DNA of 6,560 bases from Planctomycetaceae bacterium (GTDB taxonomy: Bacteria; Planctomycetota; Planctomycetia; Pirellulales; Pirellulaceae). How positions within the stretch are numbered: position 1 is the stretch's first letter; each line of letters begins with the position of its first letter. The position numbers and the translations under genes are program-made. The stretch lies in contig DNWZ01000071.1 in the NCBI GenBank assembly GCA_003506095.1, forward strand, positions 1 through 6,560, given 5' to 3'. Positions 1 to 6,560 of the stretch are shown piece by piece. The notes below the pieces were generated by a model that searched no databases, was not told the origin of the DNA, and worked only from the letters and a program-made list of their open reading frames with translations.

Positions 1-1086
1 GTCATCGCAAAGCGGAGAGGGCGGAATCCCGAGCACACGCAAGCGATCGAACGCCAATCGATCGATGAAGTTTTTCTCAGCAGGTGTGTCAGTCACCGGC
101 AAACCCTGAGGAATCTCGGCCCGGAAAACCGTCACCTCGCCTTGAAAGCGAACCATCACGGCTGCTTCGCCTGGCGTAGCGGCGACTTTGACTAAGCCGC
201 TGTCATGAACAAAGGCCATCTCGGGCTGGTTCGCTTCGTAAGACGCCAAGCGTGTCACATCACGTGACGAACCGTCGCTGTAGTGTCCTATAATCGACAG
301 TTGTTGCTGTGCATTAAAGTTCATCCGGCGCACCGGTGGCGAAACTTCGATTCGCTTTAGCACGGGATCAGACTCGGTCCCATAGGGCATCCCTTGTCGA
401 ATCCAACTGGCGATTAGATCCCACTCATAAGTATCAGGCGTGATGCGTCGCCCGCCGCCGTGTGGCAAAAGGTTTGCTGGCTTAAGCAGCAGTAAACTGA
501 ATTCCGGTTCGGCTGGAAACACGCGACGCCCTGCCGCTTCGTGAACCAAGTATTCATAATCTTCGTCGGGATAAAATCCTAATAACGAAAGCTTAAACCC
601 ATTCTGGCCGTCTGACTTTCCGTGGCATCCGCCAGCGTTGCAACCGAGTCGCGTAAAGATCGGAACCACCTCGTTGACAAAATTGACCGCAAGTTCTTCG
701 TTGCAAGCGGTCGCCTTGAGCGTAATGGTCGTGGTTTGATTGCCCGCTGCGGTTGCGGTAATCACCGCTTGGCCATCGGTCAGCGGCGTTACCAAACCGC
801 CGGCCTTGACTTCCATCACGGCGGGGTCGCTGACCGAGAAACGAACGTCGTGCGTCAGATCATGACGCTGTTTGCTGGAATAGACTCCGGTCACGACCAA
901 CTGTTTTCTCGCGTTGCGGCCTTCCAAAACCGGAGTACCCGCGGGTTCAAACTCGATCGCAACCAGTTCACCAGGATGCCCCAATCCCGGCGCATCGATC
1001 GCGCCAACCGAATGGGCAAAGATGGCAAACGTCGCCAATACGACTGCGGTGAAGGCTGCGGTGCGATGGACGTAACGCATAGTCAT
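1..1086 (-). CDS. Secreted BIG2 / CX4CH cytochrome-like / DUF1549 protein, N-terminal part (cut by left edge)
   Basis: This frame is open from an ATG at 1086 to the left edge, giving 362 residues without a stop; the C-terminus lies outside. Residues 1-29 look like a Sec signal peptide: a short basic start (R4, H7, R8), a hydrophobic core at about 10-24, and a plausible cleavage site VGA|ID after residue 29. Residues about 40-126 resemble a bacterial Ig-like BIG2 domain (GLVTPLTDGQAVITATAAG at 97-115). Residues about 136-236 match the region that precedes DUF1549 in planctomycete proteins: GCNAGGCHG (C149, C154, H155), GFKLSLLGF, GRRV, SLLLLKP, PHGGGRR and a WIRQGMPYG end. A second BIG2-like segment spans about 245-325. 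The last residues (FIDRLAFDRLRVLGIPPSPL, then CDD) match the start of DUF1549, so DUF1549 and probably DUF1553 should follow to the left. A haem-binding, periplasmic role is inferred from the C-H motif. A second ATG at 1080 is possible, but GAGG lies 5 bases before the first one. Confidence 0.9.
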   Translation of the reverse strand, partial: MTMRYVHRTAAFTAVVLATFAIFAHSVGAIDAPGLGHPGELVAIEFEPAGTPVLEGRNARKQLVVTGVYSSKQRHDLTHDVRFSVSDPAVMEVKAGGLVTPLTDGQAVITATAAGNQTTTITLKATACNEELAVNFVNEVVPIFTRLGCNAGGCHGKSDGQNGFKLSLLGFYPDEDYEYLVHEAAGRRVFPAEPEFSLLLLKPANLLPHGGGRRITPDTYEWDLIASWIRQGMPYGTESDPVLKRIEVSPPVRRMNFNAQQQLSIIGHYSDGSSRDVTRLASYEANQPEMAFVHDSGLVKVAATPGEAAVMVRFQGEVTVFRAEIPQGLPVTDTPAEKNFIDRLAFDRLRVLGIPPSPLCDD

Positions 1087-1204
1087 GACTGCCTCGTGTG
1101 TGCGTCGATCTTCATTACGAAGGGGGGAAGGATTTTGGTGGGGGAAGCAGGCGGGAAAACTAATTGTTAAAGCGAAACCGAGAAACCAATTTTATTGAAC
1201 ATAC
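1087..1204 (-). other. 118-base intergenic region, no clear terminator or promoter
   Basis: This is the gap between the stop of the WD40 gene and the start of the BIG2/DUF1549 gene. On the minus strand the first half is AT-rich with two GGTTTC direct repeats. The second half is pyrimidine-rich, with runs such as CCTTCCCCCCTT. I see no GC-rich stem followed by a T run, and no good pair of -35/-10 hexamers. Read-through from the WD40 gene is therefore possible, but a separate promoter cannot be excluded. Confidence 0.5.
1092..1095 (-). promoter_or_regulatory. Likely ribosome binding site (GAGG) of the BIG2/DUF1549 gene
   Basis: On the minus strand GAGG lies 5 bases before the ATG at 1086 and 11 bases before the in-frame ATG at 1080. 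The spacing favours the upstream ATG, which adds only Met-Thr to the signal peptide. It is a short match, and planctomycete genes often lack a strong Shine-Dalgarno sequence, so it decides the start only weakly. Confidence 0.45.
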
Positions 1205-4200
1205 TTAACGAGCCGTAGCGGGGACTTCTTGAACGCGAGCGATCCCGTCACCGCTGGACAGCAAAACCCGAGATCCGGACGCGTCATAGTGGGCATAATT
1301 TCCGATCCGCCCGACACGTGTCTCCCAAACCGCGGCATCGAGGTTCGGATCCCAAATGCGCAACTGGCCAGCATAACCATACGAAAAAAGTCGAGATCCG
1401 CTGGCATTAAACCCGACGCTATGAATGTAGTCGGTGTGACCCTGAAGCGTTCGCTGTGTCGCACCGGTTATAAGATTCAGCAGATAAACATTACGATCGG
1501 CACCAGCGACCGCGACCGTTTGACCATTGGGGTGAATCGCGACGCTGTAGATCGTTTCGTCGAGTGTGGCGAGTTGTTTTAATTGACGTCCGCCAACGAT
1601 GTCCCACAGTCTGATCGTTCGATCGGCACCGGAAGATACCGCGAATGACTCGTCCGCAGTGATCGCGACGGCGTGCACAGCCCCCTGATGTCCACTCATT
1701 TGAAAACGCTGGCCGCCGGTGACCGCATCCCAAACACGCACCGTTTGGTCTGCACTGCACGATACGATCGTCTTGCCGTCGCGACTGGCCGCGACCCCAT
1801 AAACCGGCCCGCCATGATTGAATTGCCGAATCGGTCCGGGAGCCGCGTATAACCACTGATCTACCTGGCCATCGGCATGCGAAGCATGAACCGACCGATT
1901 GTCAGCGGCAAAGGCGATCGACGTGATTGCGGACTCGACAGCCGTGTCCTGATGCAAGGATAATTCATTGCCCGGCTGAGGCGACTGTGGTGGTCGGGGC
2001 GGACCAAAAATCATCAAACGGTTGGTATCGGTGGCGACCGCCAACTTTTGGTTATCGCCGCTCCAAGCGATCGCGACGACGGCCCCATCCGCCGACAGTG
2101 TTTGCAAAGGTTCGGGGTTGGTCGGGTTCCAGATCAAAACCTTAGCATCGTCTGTGCCGGCGGCGATTCGCTGATTATCACCCCTAACCGCCACCGTCGT
2201 TGCGGCAGCGGTTGCACCACCATACTCACGCACCCGCTGTCCCGAACTCGAATCGGTCGATACCACAGGGCCTTCAGCCGAACAGGTCACGACTTGGGTG
2301 CCGCCGCTGATCAACACCATTTGCGTCAATTTCGGCTGTTGCACATCCAACGTTCTCAGCGACGATGATTGATAAATCGTGATCGACTTGTCCATCGATG
2401 CCGTAGCGAGCGAAACATTGTCGCTTAACCAGTGGACTGACGCGGGACCGGCGGTGTGCTGGGCGCACTGTTCCAGTGGCAAGCCGCTGGCTGCATCGAA
2501 AACCCTGACCACACCGTCTTCGCTAGCGGTGGCGATTCGCAGACTGTTGGCAGAGACTGAAACGGCGGAAATGGTTGCAGGATGTTCGATCTTATAAAGC
2601 AACTTTCCATCCGCGACATTCCAAACGCCCAACGACCGATCGCGACTTGCACTTACCAAACGTTGGCCATTTTCGGAAACGATTAATCGCGTGATGGCGT
2701 CGGAGTGGCCGACTAGCGTTTTGGAGGTTGAGCCATCACTGGTTAACAACTGCAAGACTTTGCCATCTTCGCCACCGACAAACAAACTTGCCGAATCAGG
2801 GCTGAGCGAAAAGGCTAGCCTTCCCGTTAATTCGGTAACCCAAAACGCTCGCAGCGAGCGATTAACCACTGCCGCGCTGTTGGATGTCGGGCTGAGTGTA
2901 ATCAGCGATTGATCGTCCGTTGACCATGAAACCTTATGAACAGGATCGGCAACAGAGATCACTTCAGCGAGTCTCTGTTCTGGCAGACTGAAGATTCGCA
3001 GTTGTGTTTGATGATCAGCTACCGCAATCGACTTACCATCGCGGCTGATCACCGCATCGGCGATCTTTCCACCGATAGCGAAACTGGCCAAAGACGTGCC
3101 TTCAGCCGACGACCAGATGTCGATGTGGCCATCTGCGGACGCGGCAATCAGTTGCGAACCGTCATGGCTTGCTCGCAGCGTGTTGAGTTTTCCTTTCGCT
3201 GGCTTGAGCGGTGGAAGCGGCGATGCGTCGGTCTTCATCCGATAAACGCCATCGCCCTTGGTTGTCAGCAAGGCGAAGCTTAAATCGCCCGAACCGGCGA
3301 CCAGATGCGTGATGGCGACTGGTTCCGATTCGGTCAAGGCGTTGTGAAGTTGCTTAACCGAAATCGGATTGATCCGAACGGCGTTGTCGCTGCCGGCCGA
3401 AACGACTCGAGCAGAACCATCGGCAAAGCCGACCGCATGAACCGGTTGTGCGTGATCTTGGAACCGCTGGGCCATTTGCGACGATTCGAGATCCCAAAGA
3501 TAAACCGCCGCCGAGTCGCACGTTGAAACCAGTCGCAGCGAGTCTTGCGAAAACGCGACTTGGCGAACAGGCAAGGGATGCGCCAGTCGATTCCGCGGTG
3601 CAGCCGCTTGACCAGCGGTGCTGCTGGAAACCGCATCGACATCATAAACATAAACATGCTTGTCCTCGCTGGCTGCGGCCAAGCGTTTCCCGTCCGTGCT
3701 GATGCACAAATCCGAAACCGGTCCTTGCCCGACGGGGAAGAAATGATCAGGCGAGTCGCTGGCAAGTTTTGAATCGTTCAAAGTCCACTTGCGAACGACC
3801 CCCGCGCCGCCAGAAATGTATAATGATCGGCCATTGGGGGTGATCGCCAGCGTCCGGCAATCGGCATCCGGCAGCTTTACACTTTGATAAGGTGTTTGCT
3901 GATCCGGATCGGCAACCGGTTCATTAGGAACGAGCCACAGGTTTAAAGATTGATCGGCGTGAAGCGACGCGACCTGCAGTCCTGAAGCGAGAAAGGCGAT
4001 GTCTCGAATCGACCCACCGGACGCTTTGCGGCTGTGCATCAGCGATCCGTCGGACAGATTCCAAACCGCAAACTGGCCCGCTTCGCTAGCCGCTGCAACT
4101 CGCTTTGCGTCGCCGCTGATCGTCACCGAAGTGATCGCGCCACCGAATCCACCAGGGACTTGCAAGGTACGGACCGCTTGTCCATTGTCCGCATTCCAAA

Positions 4201-5896
4201 CGCGAACCGATTGGTCCTGTGAACCACTGATAATCAACTTGCCATCGGGCGTCGTCACCAAAGATCGTACCGGTTGCGAGTGGCCACTTGCGACGACCGG
4301 CTGCGTTGTCGGGACTTGCCAACGTCGAACCCAGCCGCGGCTATCAGCAGTCAAAAGGGTCGAGTCGCTGCGATCGTATGCCATCGCGGTGACCGCATCC
4401 GGAGCCCAAAGCGTCGCTTCGGCTGTTCCGTTGGCCGCATTCCAAAGCCGGATCTCGCCGCCGGAATCGGCTGACGCGATTTGTCCATCATCAGGACGAA
4501 TGGCTAGGGCAGTCGGTAACGCAGCGTGCTTTCCCAATGAACGCACCGCTTGGCCAGATGCTTGCCACACCCGCACCGACTGGTCCTCTGATGCCGTCAC
4601 ATGCCATTGGCTGCTATTGCTGGAAGCCAACAAGCCGATCGGTTTTTCGTGGCCGATCGCTTGAGTCGCTGGAGCAGGAATCTGCCAACTTCGCACTGAC
4701 GAATCGACGCCGGATGTAAAGAATTGTTGGTTGTCGCTGTGGAAGCGAATCTCAGTCACCGCGCCTTGATGTCCGCCGAAGCTGAGAACTTGGTCGCCGG
4801 TAGTGAGATTCAATACCACACCGTCACCATTATCTTGGCCAATCGCCACCAGCGTCTGGTTAGGTGAGATCGATAAGGCAGTGATCGTGGCCGGACGCTT
4901 TGCAAACTCTCGCACCACTTCGCCGCTGTCGAGATTGATCACCCGAGCAACCTGGTCTGATGTGGAAACGACCGCCAGCGATTGGTTCTTGGCAACGGCA
5001 AAGTGTGTGATCGGCAATTCGATCGTTCCGGTCTGGCGATGCGCTGGTGCGGGCAGTTGCCAAATTCGAATCAGACCGTCAGTCCCGGCCGCAAACAGTT
5101 GTTGATTGTTGCTGTGAAAGGCGAGCGAGATAATTGGCACGCCTGTGTCAAACTGCCCCTGTGGTTGTTCCAGAAACGGACTCCACAAACGGACTCGCCC
5201 GGTCTGGTCGGCGGTTGCCAACAGATTGCCGTCACCGCGAATCGCAACCGCAGTCAACGAAGCGTCGTGACCGAGAAACGAAGTCGAAAGCGTGCTTGCA
5301 TCGGCTAAAGGATCTGTTGCTTTAACCTTTGCAAGATCCCAAAGCCGCAATCGACGGTCCACTCCGATCGATGCGAGCCAGCGACCATCGGTTGTCCGCT
5401 GCAATCCCGTCGTTGCCCCCTCGTGGCCGTCGACCCGCGAGATCGGCTTCACCTGAGGAACGTCCCACAAACGAACGGTGTTGTCCTGGGCACCTGTGAC
5501 CAACGTTTGCCCATCACCGCTGATTGCTAGTGCATAGAGTGGTCCGGTGTGCCCCAAATACTGACGAATCTCTTGTTGATTTTGCAGATCCCACAACCTG
5601 GCCGTTTCGTCAGTGCTGGCCGTAATCGCTCGAAGTCCGTCGGGTGTAAAAACACCCATCGTGATCGCTGACAAATGACCGTTAAGTTCGATCGTTTTGC
5701 TTGCTGGCTGGGCAACCAGAGCCGCAGCGCTCAGCGCCACGGATAACCCACAAACGATCGCCAGCAATCGTGTGCAACCGGCGAGCTCGACTTGCTGGCG
5801 AGATCGATCGATGAACTCATTTTCATCCGTCAGTTGGGATCGACGTCCAACGGCTTGCCAAAGCGATTTGGCAAGCCCGTGCAATGAATTGGCCAT
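1205..5896 (-). CDS. Giant secreted or membrane-anchored WD40 repeat protein (about 35 propeller blades)
   Basis: An intact 1563-residue protein. The start at 5896 is the only ATG before residue 80. Residues 1-43 are polar and charged, and residues 44-62 form one hydrophobic stretch ending near ALVAQPA, so it is either an uncleaved anchor or a signal peptide with a long N-region. From about residue 68 to 1557 I count about 35 consecutive WD40-like repeats of roughly 42 residues. Clear ones end in LWD, VWN, IWQ or VWD, for example at 101-103, 143-145, 185-187, 566-568, 1388-1390 and 1430-1432, and GH dipeptides such as GHTGPL, GHSDAI, GHQGAV and GHTDY precede many. Blades at about 813-890, 980-1050 and 1145-1216 are degenerate and lack the Trp. 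There is no kinase, NTPase, protease or cytochrome domain, so it is most likely a binding scaffold. The gene lies 22 bases after the DUF1501 stop, suggesting cotranscription. The binding partner is unknown. Confidence 0.93.
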   Translation of the reverse strand: MANSLHGLAKSLWQAVGRRSQLTDENEFIDRSRQQVELAGCTRLLAIVCGLSVALSAAALVAQPASKTIELNGHLSAITMGVFTPDGLRAITASTDETARLWDLQNQQEIRQYLGHTGPLYALAISGDGQTLVTGAQDNTVRLWDVPQVKPISRVDGHEGATTGLQRTTDGRWLASIGVDRRLRLWDLAKVKATDPLADASTLSTSFLGHDASLTAVAIRGDGNLLATADQTGRVRLWSPFLEQPQGQFDTGVPIISLAFHSNNQQLFAAGTDGLIRIWQLPAPAHRQTGTIELPITHFAVAKNQSLAVVSTSDQVARVINLDSGEVVREFAKRPATITALSISPNQTLVAIGQDNGDGVVLNLTTGDQVLSFGGHQGAVTEIRFHSDNQQFFTSGVDSSVRSWQIPAPATQAIGHEKPIGLLASSNSSQWHVTASEDQSVRVWQASGQAVRSLGKHAALPTALAIRPDDGQIASADSGGEIRLWNAANGTAEATLWAPDAVTAMAYDRSDSTLLTADSRGWVRRWQVPTTQPVVASGHSQPVRSLVTTPDGKLIISGSQDQSVRVWNADNGQAVRTLQVPGGFGGAITSVTISGDAKRVAAASEAGQFAVWNLSDGSLMHSRKASGGSIRDIAFLASGLQVASLHADQSLNLWLVPNEPVADPDQQTPYQSVKLPDADCRTLAITPNGRSLYISGGAGVVRKWTLNDSKLASDSPDHFFPVGQGPVSDLCISTDGKRLAAASEDKHVYVYDVDAVSSSTAGQAAAPRNRLAHPLPVRQVAFSQDSLRLVSTCDSAAVYLWDLESSQMAQRFQDHAQPVHAVGFADGSARVVSAGSDNAVRINPISVKQLHNALTESEPVAITHLVAGSGDLSFALLTTKGDGVYRMKTDASPLPPLKPAKGKLNTLRASHDGSQLIAASADGHIDIWSSAEGTSLASFAIGGKIADAVISRDGKSIAVADHQTQLRIFSLPEQRLAEVISVADPVHKVSWSTDDQSLITLSPTSNSAAVVNRSLRAFWVTELTGRLAFSLSPDSASLFVGGEDGKVLQLLTSDGSTSKTLVGHSDAITRLIVSENGQRLVSASRDRSLGVWNVADGKLLYKIEHPATISAVSVSANSLRIATASEDGVVRVFDAASGLPLEQCAQHTAGPASVHWLSDNVSLATASMDKSITIYQSSSLRTLDVQQPKLTQMVLISGGTQVVTCSAEGPVVSTDSSSGQRVREYGGATAAATTVAVRGDNQRIAAGTDDAKVLIWNPTNPEPLQTLSADGAVVAIAWSGDNQKLAVATDTNRLMIFGPPRPPQSPQPGNELSLHQDTAVESAITSIAFAADNRSVHASHADGQVDQWLYAAPGPIRQFNHGGPVYGVAASRDGKTIVSCSADQTVRVWDAVTGGQRFQMSGHQGAVHAVAITADESFAVSSGADRTIRLWDIVGGRQLKQLATLDETIYSVAIHPNGQTVAVAGADRNVYLLNLITGATQRTLQGHTDYIHSVGFNASGSRLFSYGYAGQLRIWDPNLDAAVWETRVGRIGNYAHYDASGSRVLLSSGDGIARVQEVPATAR
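4668..4745 (-). repeat. Internal blade duplication, copy 1 (WD40 blade 8)
   Basis: This segment encodes residues around 384-410 (FHSDNQQFFTSGVDSS, then VRSWQIPAPA). It aligns without gaps to 5043-5120, which lies 375 bases (125 codons) away. By hand about 51 of 78 bases match, and about 16 of 26 residues from the FHS to the PAPA. This is more similar than other blade pairs in the protein and suggests a duplication of a three-blade unit. Confidence 0.6.
5043..5120 (-). repeat. Internal blade duplication, copy 2 (WD40 blade 5)
   Basis: This segment encodes residues around 259-285 (FHSNNQQLFAAGTDGL, then IRIWQLPAPA) and pairs with 4668-4745. Both copies share FHS, NQQ, G-x-D and R-x-WQ-x-PAPA. 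A third blade three repeats further on ends in WQVPTTQ (residues 526-532), which hints at the same three-blade spacing, but its body has diverged. Confidence 0.6.
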
Positions 5897-5908
5897 CGTT
5901 CAACGCAG

Positions 5909-5914
5909 CCTTTT
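5909..5914 (-). promoter_or_regulatory. Weak candidate ribosome binding site (AAAAGG) of the WD40 gene
   Basis: AAAAGG lies in the 22-base gap after the DUF1501 stop, 12 bases before the WD40 ATG. That is longer than the usual 5-9 base spacing, so it may be inactive. The WD40 gene may depend on translational coupling or on start recognition without a Shine-Dalgarno sequence. Confidence 0.25.
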
Positions 5915-5918
5915 AGTC

Positions 5919-6560
5919 TTAGACCAATTCGCGGATCGGTTTGCCGTTTTCAACCATATAAGTCGGGCGCCCGGCTTGATTGGTGAACTGGATCCGCCGA
6001 TCGATCCCTAAGACATGGAACACGGTCGCCATCAGGTCTTGGGGAGTGATCGCCGTTGTCTTTGGTACGTCGACCTTTTCCGCCGATTCGCCAACCACTT
6101 GCCCCATCTTTAAACCACCGCCAGCGAGCGCCAGCGTGCTCAGCGGAGCCCAGTGATCGCGGCCGCCGCTTCCATTAATCTTAGGCGTGCGTCCGAACTC
6201 ACCGCTGATCACCAACAGAACATCATCGCTCATACCACGCAGCGCCAGGTCTTCGACGAACGCGGCAACCGCTTGGTCAACTTGCGGCCCAAGGTTGTCC
6301 ATCGACGCTTTGATGTTGCCGTGCATGTCCCAGCCGCCGAACGACACGGTTACAAAACCGCAACCCGCTTCGCACAATCGCCGGGCCTGCAACATTTGTT
6401 GTCCCAAGCCTTTACCGTATCGATCGACCACACGTGGATCCTCATACTTCAAGTCAAACGCTTGAGGCGAACGGCTGAGGATGATATTGAACGCCTGTTC
6501 GTCGAAGGAATCGAGGCCTTTGACCAGTCCGCTGCGGTCGGCTTCGCGACGAAGGTTATC
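5919..6560 (-). CDS. DUF1501 family protein, C-terminal part (cut by right edge)
   Basis: The frame is open from the right edge to a TAA at 5919-5921, giving 213 visible residues; the N-terminus is outside. The visible part carries the hallmarks of planctomycete DUF1501 proteins: an Ala/Arg-rich helix with CEAGCGFVTVSFGGWDMHG (W77, D78, H80), VLLVISGEFGRTPKI (G120 to P126), GRDHW at 133-137, and a C-terminal TPQDLMATVFHVLGID helix at 172-187. The family belongs to the alkaline-phosphatase/sulfatase-like fold, where the D, H and E/R motifs line a metal site; no substrate is established. Members are normally exported, often with a Tat signal, but that end is not visible here. The TTG at 6452 is not a real start, because the frame and family-like sequence (FDEQAFNIILSRSPQAFDL) continue upstream of it. 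The WD40 gene follows after 22 bases, so the two probably form an operon. Confidence 0.93.
   Translation of the reverse strand, partial: DNLRREADRSGLVKGLDSFDEQAFNIILSRSPQAFDLKYEDPRVVDRYGKGLGQQMLQARRLCEAGCGFVTVSFGGWDMHGNIKASMDNLGPQVDQAVAAFVEDLALRGMSDDVLLVISGEFGRTPKINGSGGRDHWAPLSTLALAGGGLKMGQVVGESAEKVDVPKTTAITPQDLMATVFHVLGIDRRIQFTNQAGRPTYMVENGKPIRELV

Noticed and set aside
46..66. Clustered GATCGAT-type palindromes
   Set aside because: Short GATC-containing palindromes are scattered through all three genes and fit codon use (GAT CGA, GCG ATC). They form no array or spaced repeat.
622..1170. 182-codon plus-strand open frame
   Set aside because: It is antisense to the well-supported BIG2/DUF1549 gene and shows no family-like motif.
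1140..1204. Promoter for the BIG2/DUF1549 gene in the AT-rich part of the gap
   Set aside because: TTGGTT has no acceptable -10 hexamer at 16-18 bases; the matches are no better than chance.
3999..4664. 221-codon plus-strand open frame
   Set aside because: It lies entirely antisense to the WD40 gene, and its translation is Arg/Ser/Pro/Cys-rich without domains. Repetitive codon use in the WD40 gene explains the long antisense frame.
5768..5779. Lipobox-like LAGC at WD40 residues 38-41
   Set aside because: The Cys comes before the hydrophobic stretch instead of after it, so it cannot act as a lipoprotein signal.
5830..5845. Twin-arginine motif (GRRSQL) near the WD40 N-terminus
   Set aside because: About 20 polar, charged residues separate it from the hydrophobic stretch, and the rest of the Tat consensus is missing.
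1205..5896. WD40 protein as a STAND-type defence or signalling protein
   Set aside because: Bacterial defence WD40 proteins usually carry an NTPase, TIR, caspase-like or kinase domain, often with nearly identical repeats. None is present; the repeats are diverged and the protein starts with an export or anchor segment.

Overview
The window looks like an ordinary stretch of a planctomycete chromosome, most like the Rhodopirellula/Blastopirellula group. Three things point there: the gene families present (a DUF1501 protein, a very large secreted WD40 protein, and a BIG2/cytochrome-like/DUF1549 protein, families strongly expanded in Planctomycetes), moderate GC content, and weak or absent Shine-Dalgarno sequences. 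No phylogenetic marker gene is present, so this placement is inferred from gene content only.

All three genes read on the minus strand, so the window is transcribed right to left. (1) 5919-6560: the C-terminal 213 residues of a DUF1501 protein, whose start lies beyond the right edge. (2) 1205-5896: an intact 1563-residue protein with a hydrophobic N-terminal segment followed almost entirely by WD40-like repeats, about 35 by hand count, which would fit five seven-bladed propellers. It starts 22 bases after the DUF1501 stop, so the two are very probably cotranscribed. (3) 1-1086: the first 362 residues of a secreted protein with a signal peptide, a BIG2-like segment, a CX4CH motif domain, a second BIG2-like segment, and the first residues of a DUF1549 domain. 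It is cut by the left edge and is separated from the WD40 gene by 118 bases, which contain no convincing terminator or promoter.

The three genes probably make cell-envelope proteins that act together: a DUF1501 protein of the alkaline-phosphatase/sulfatase-like fold, a putative haem protein of the PSCyt/DUF1549 class, and a repeat scaffold between them. Their biochemical function is not established. There are no RNA genes, mobile elements, CRISPR arrays or recognisable defence genes. The points most worth a second look are the size and regularity of the propeller array, an internal blade duplication still visible at DNA level, and the family's non-canonical CX4CH motif.
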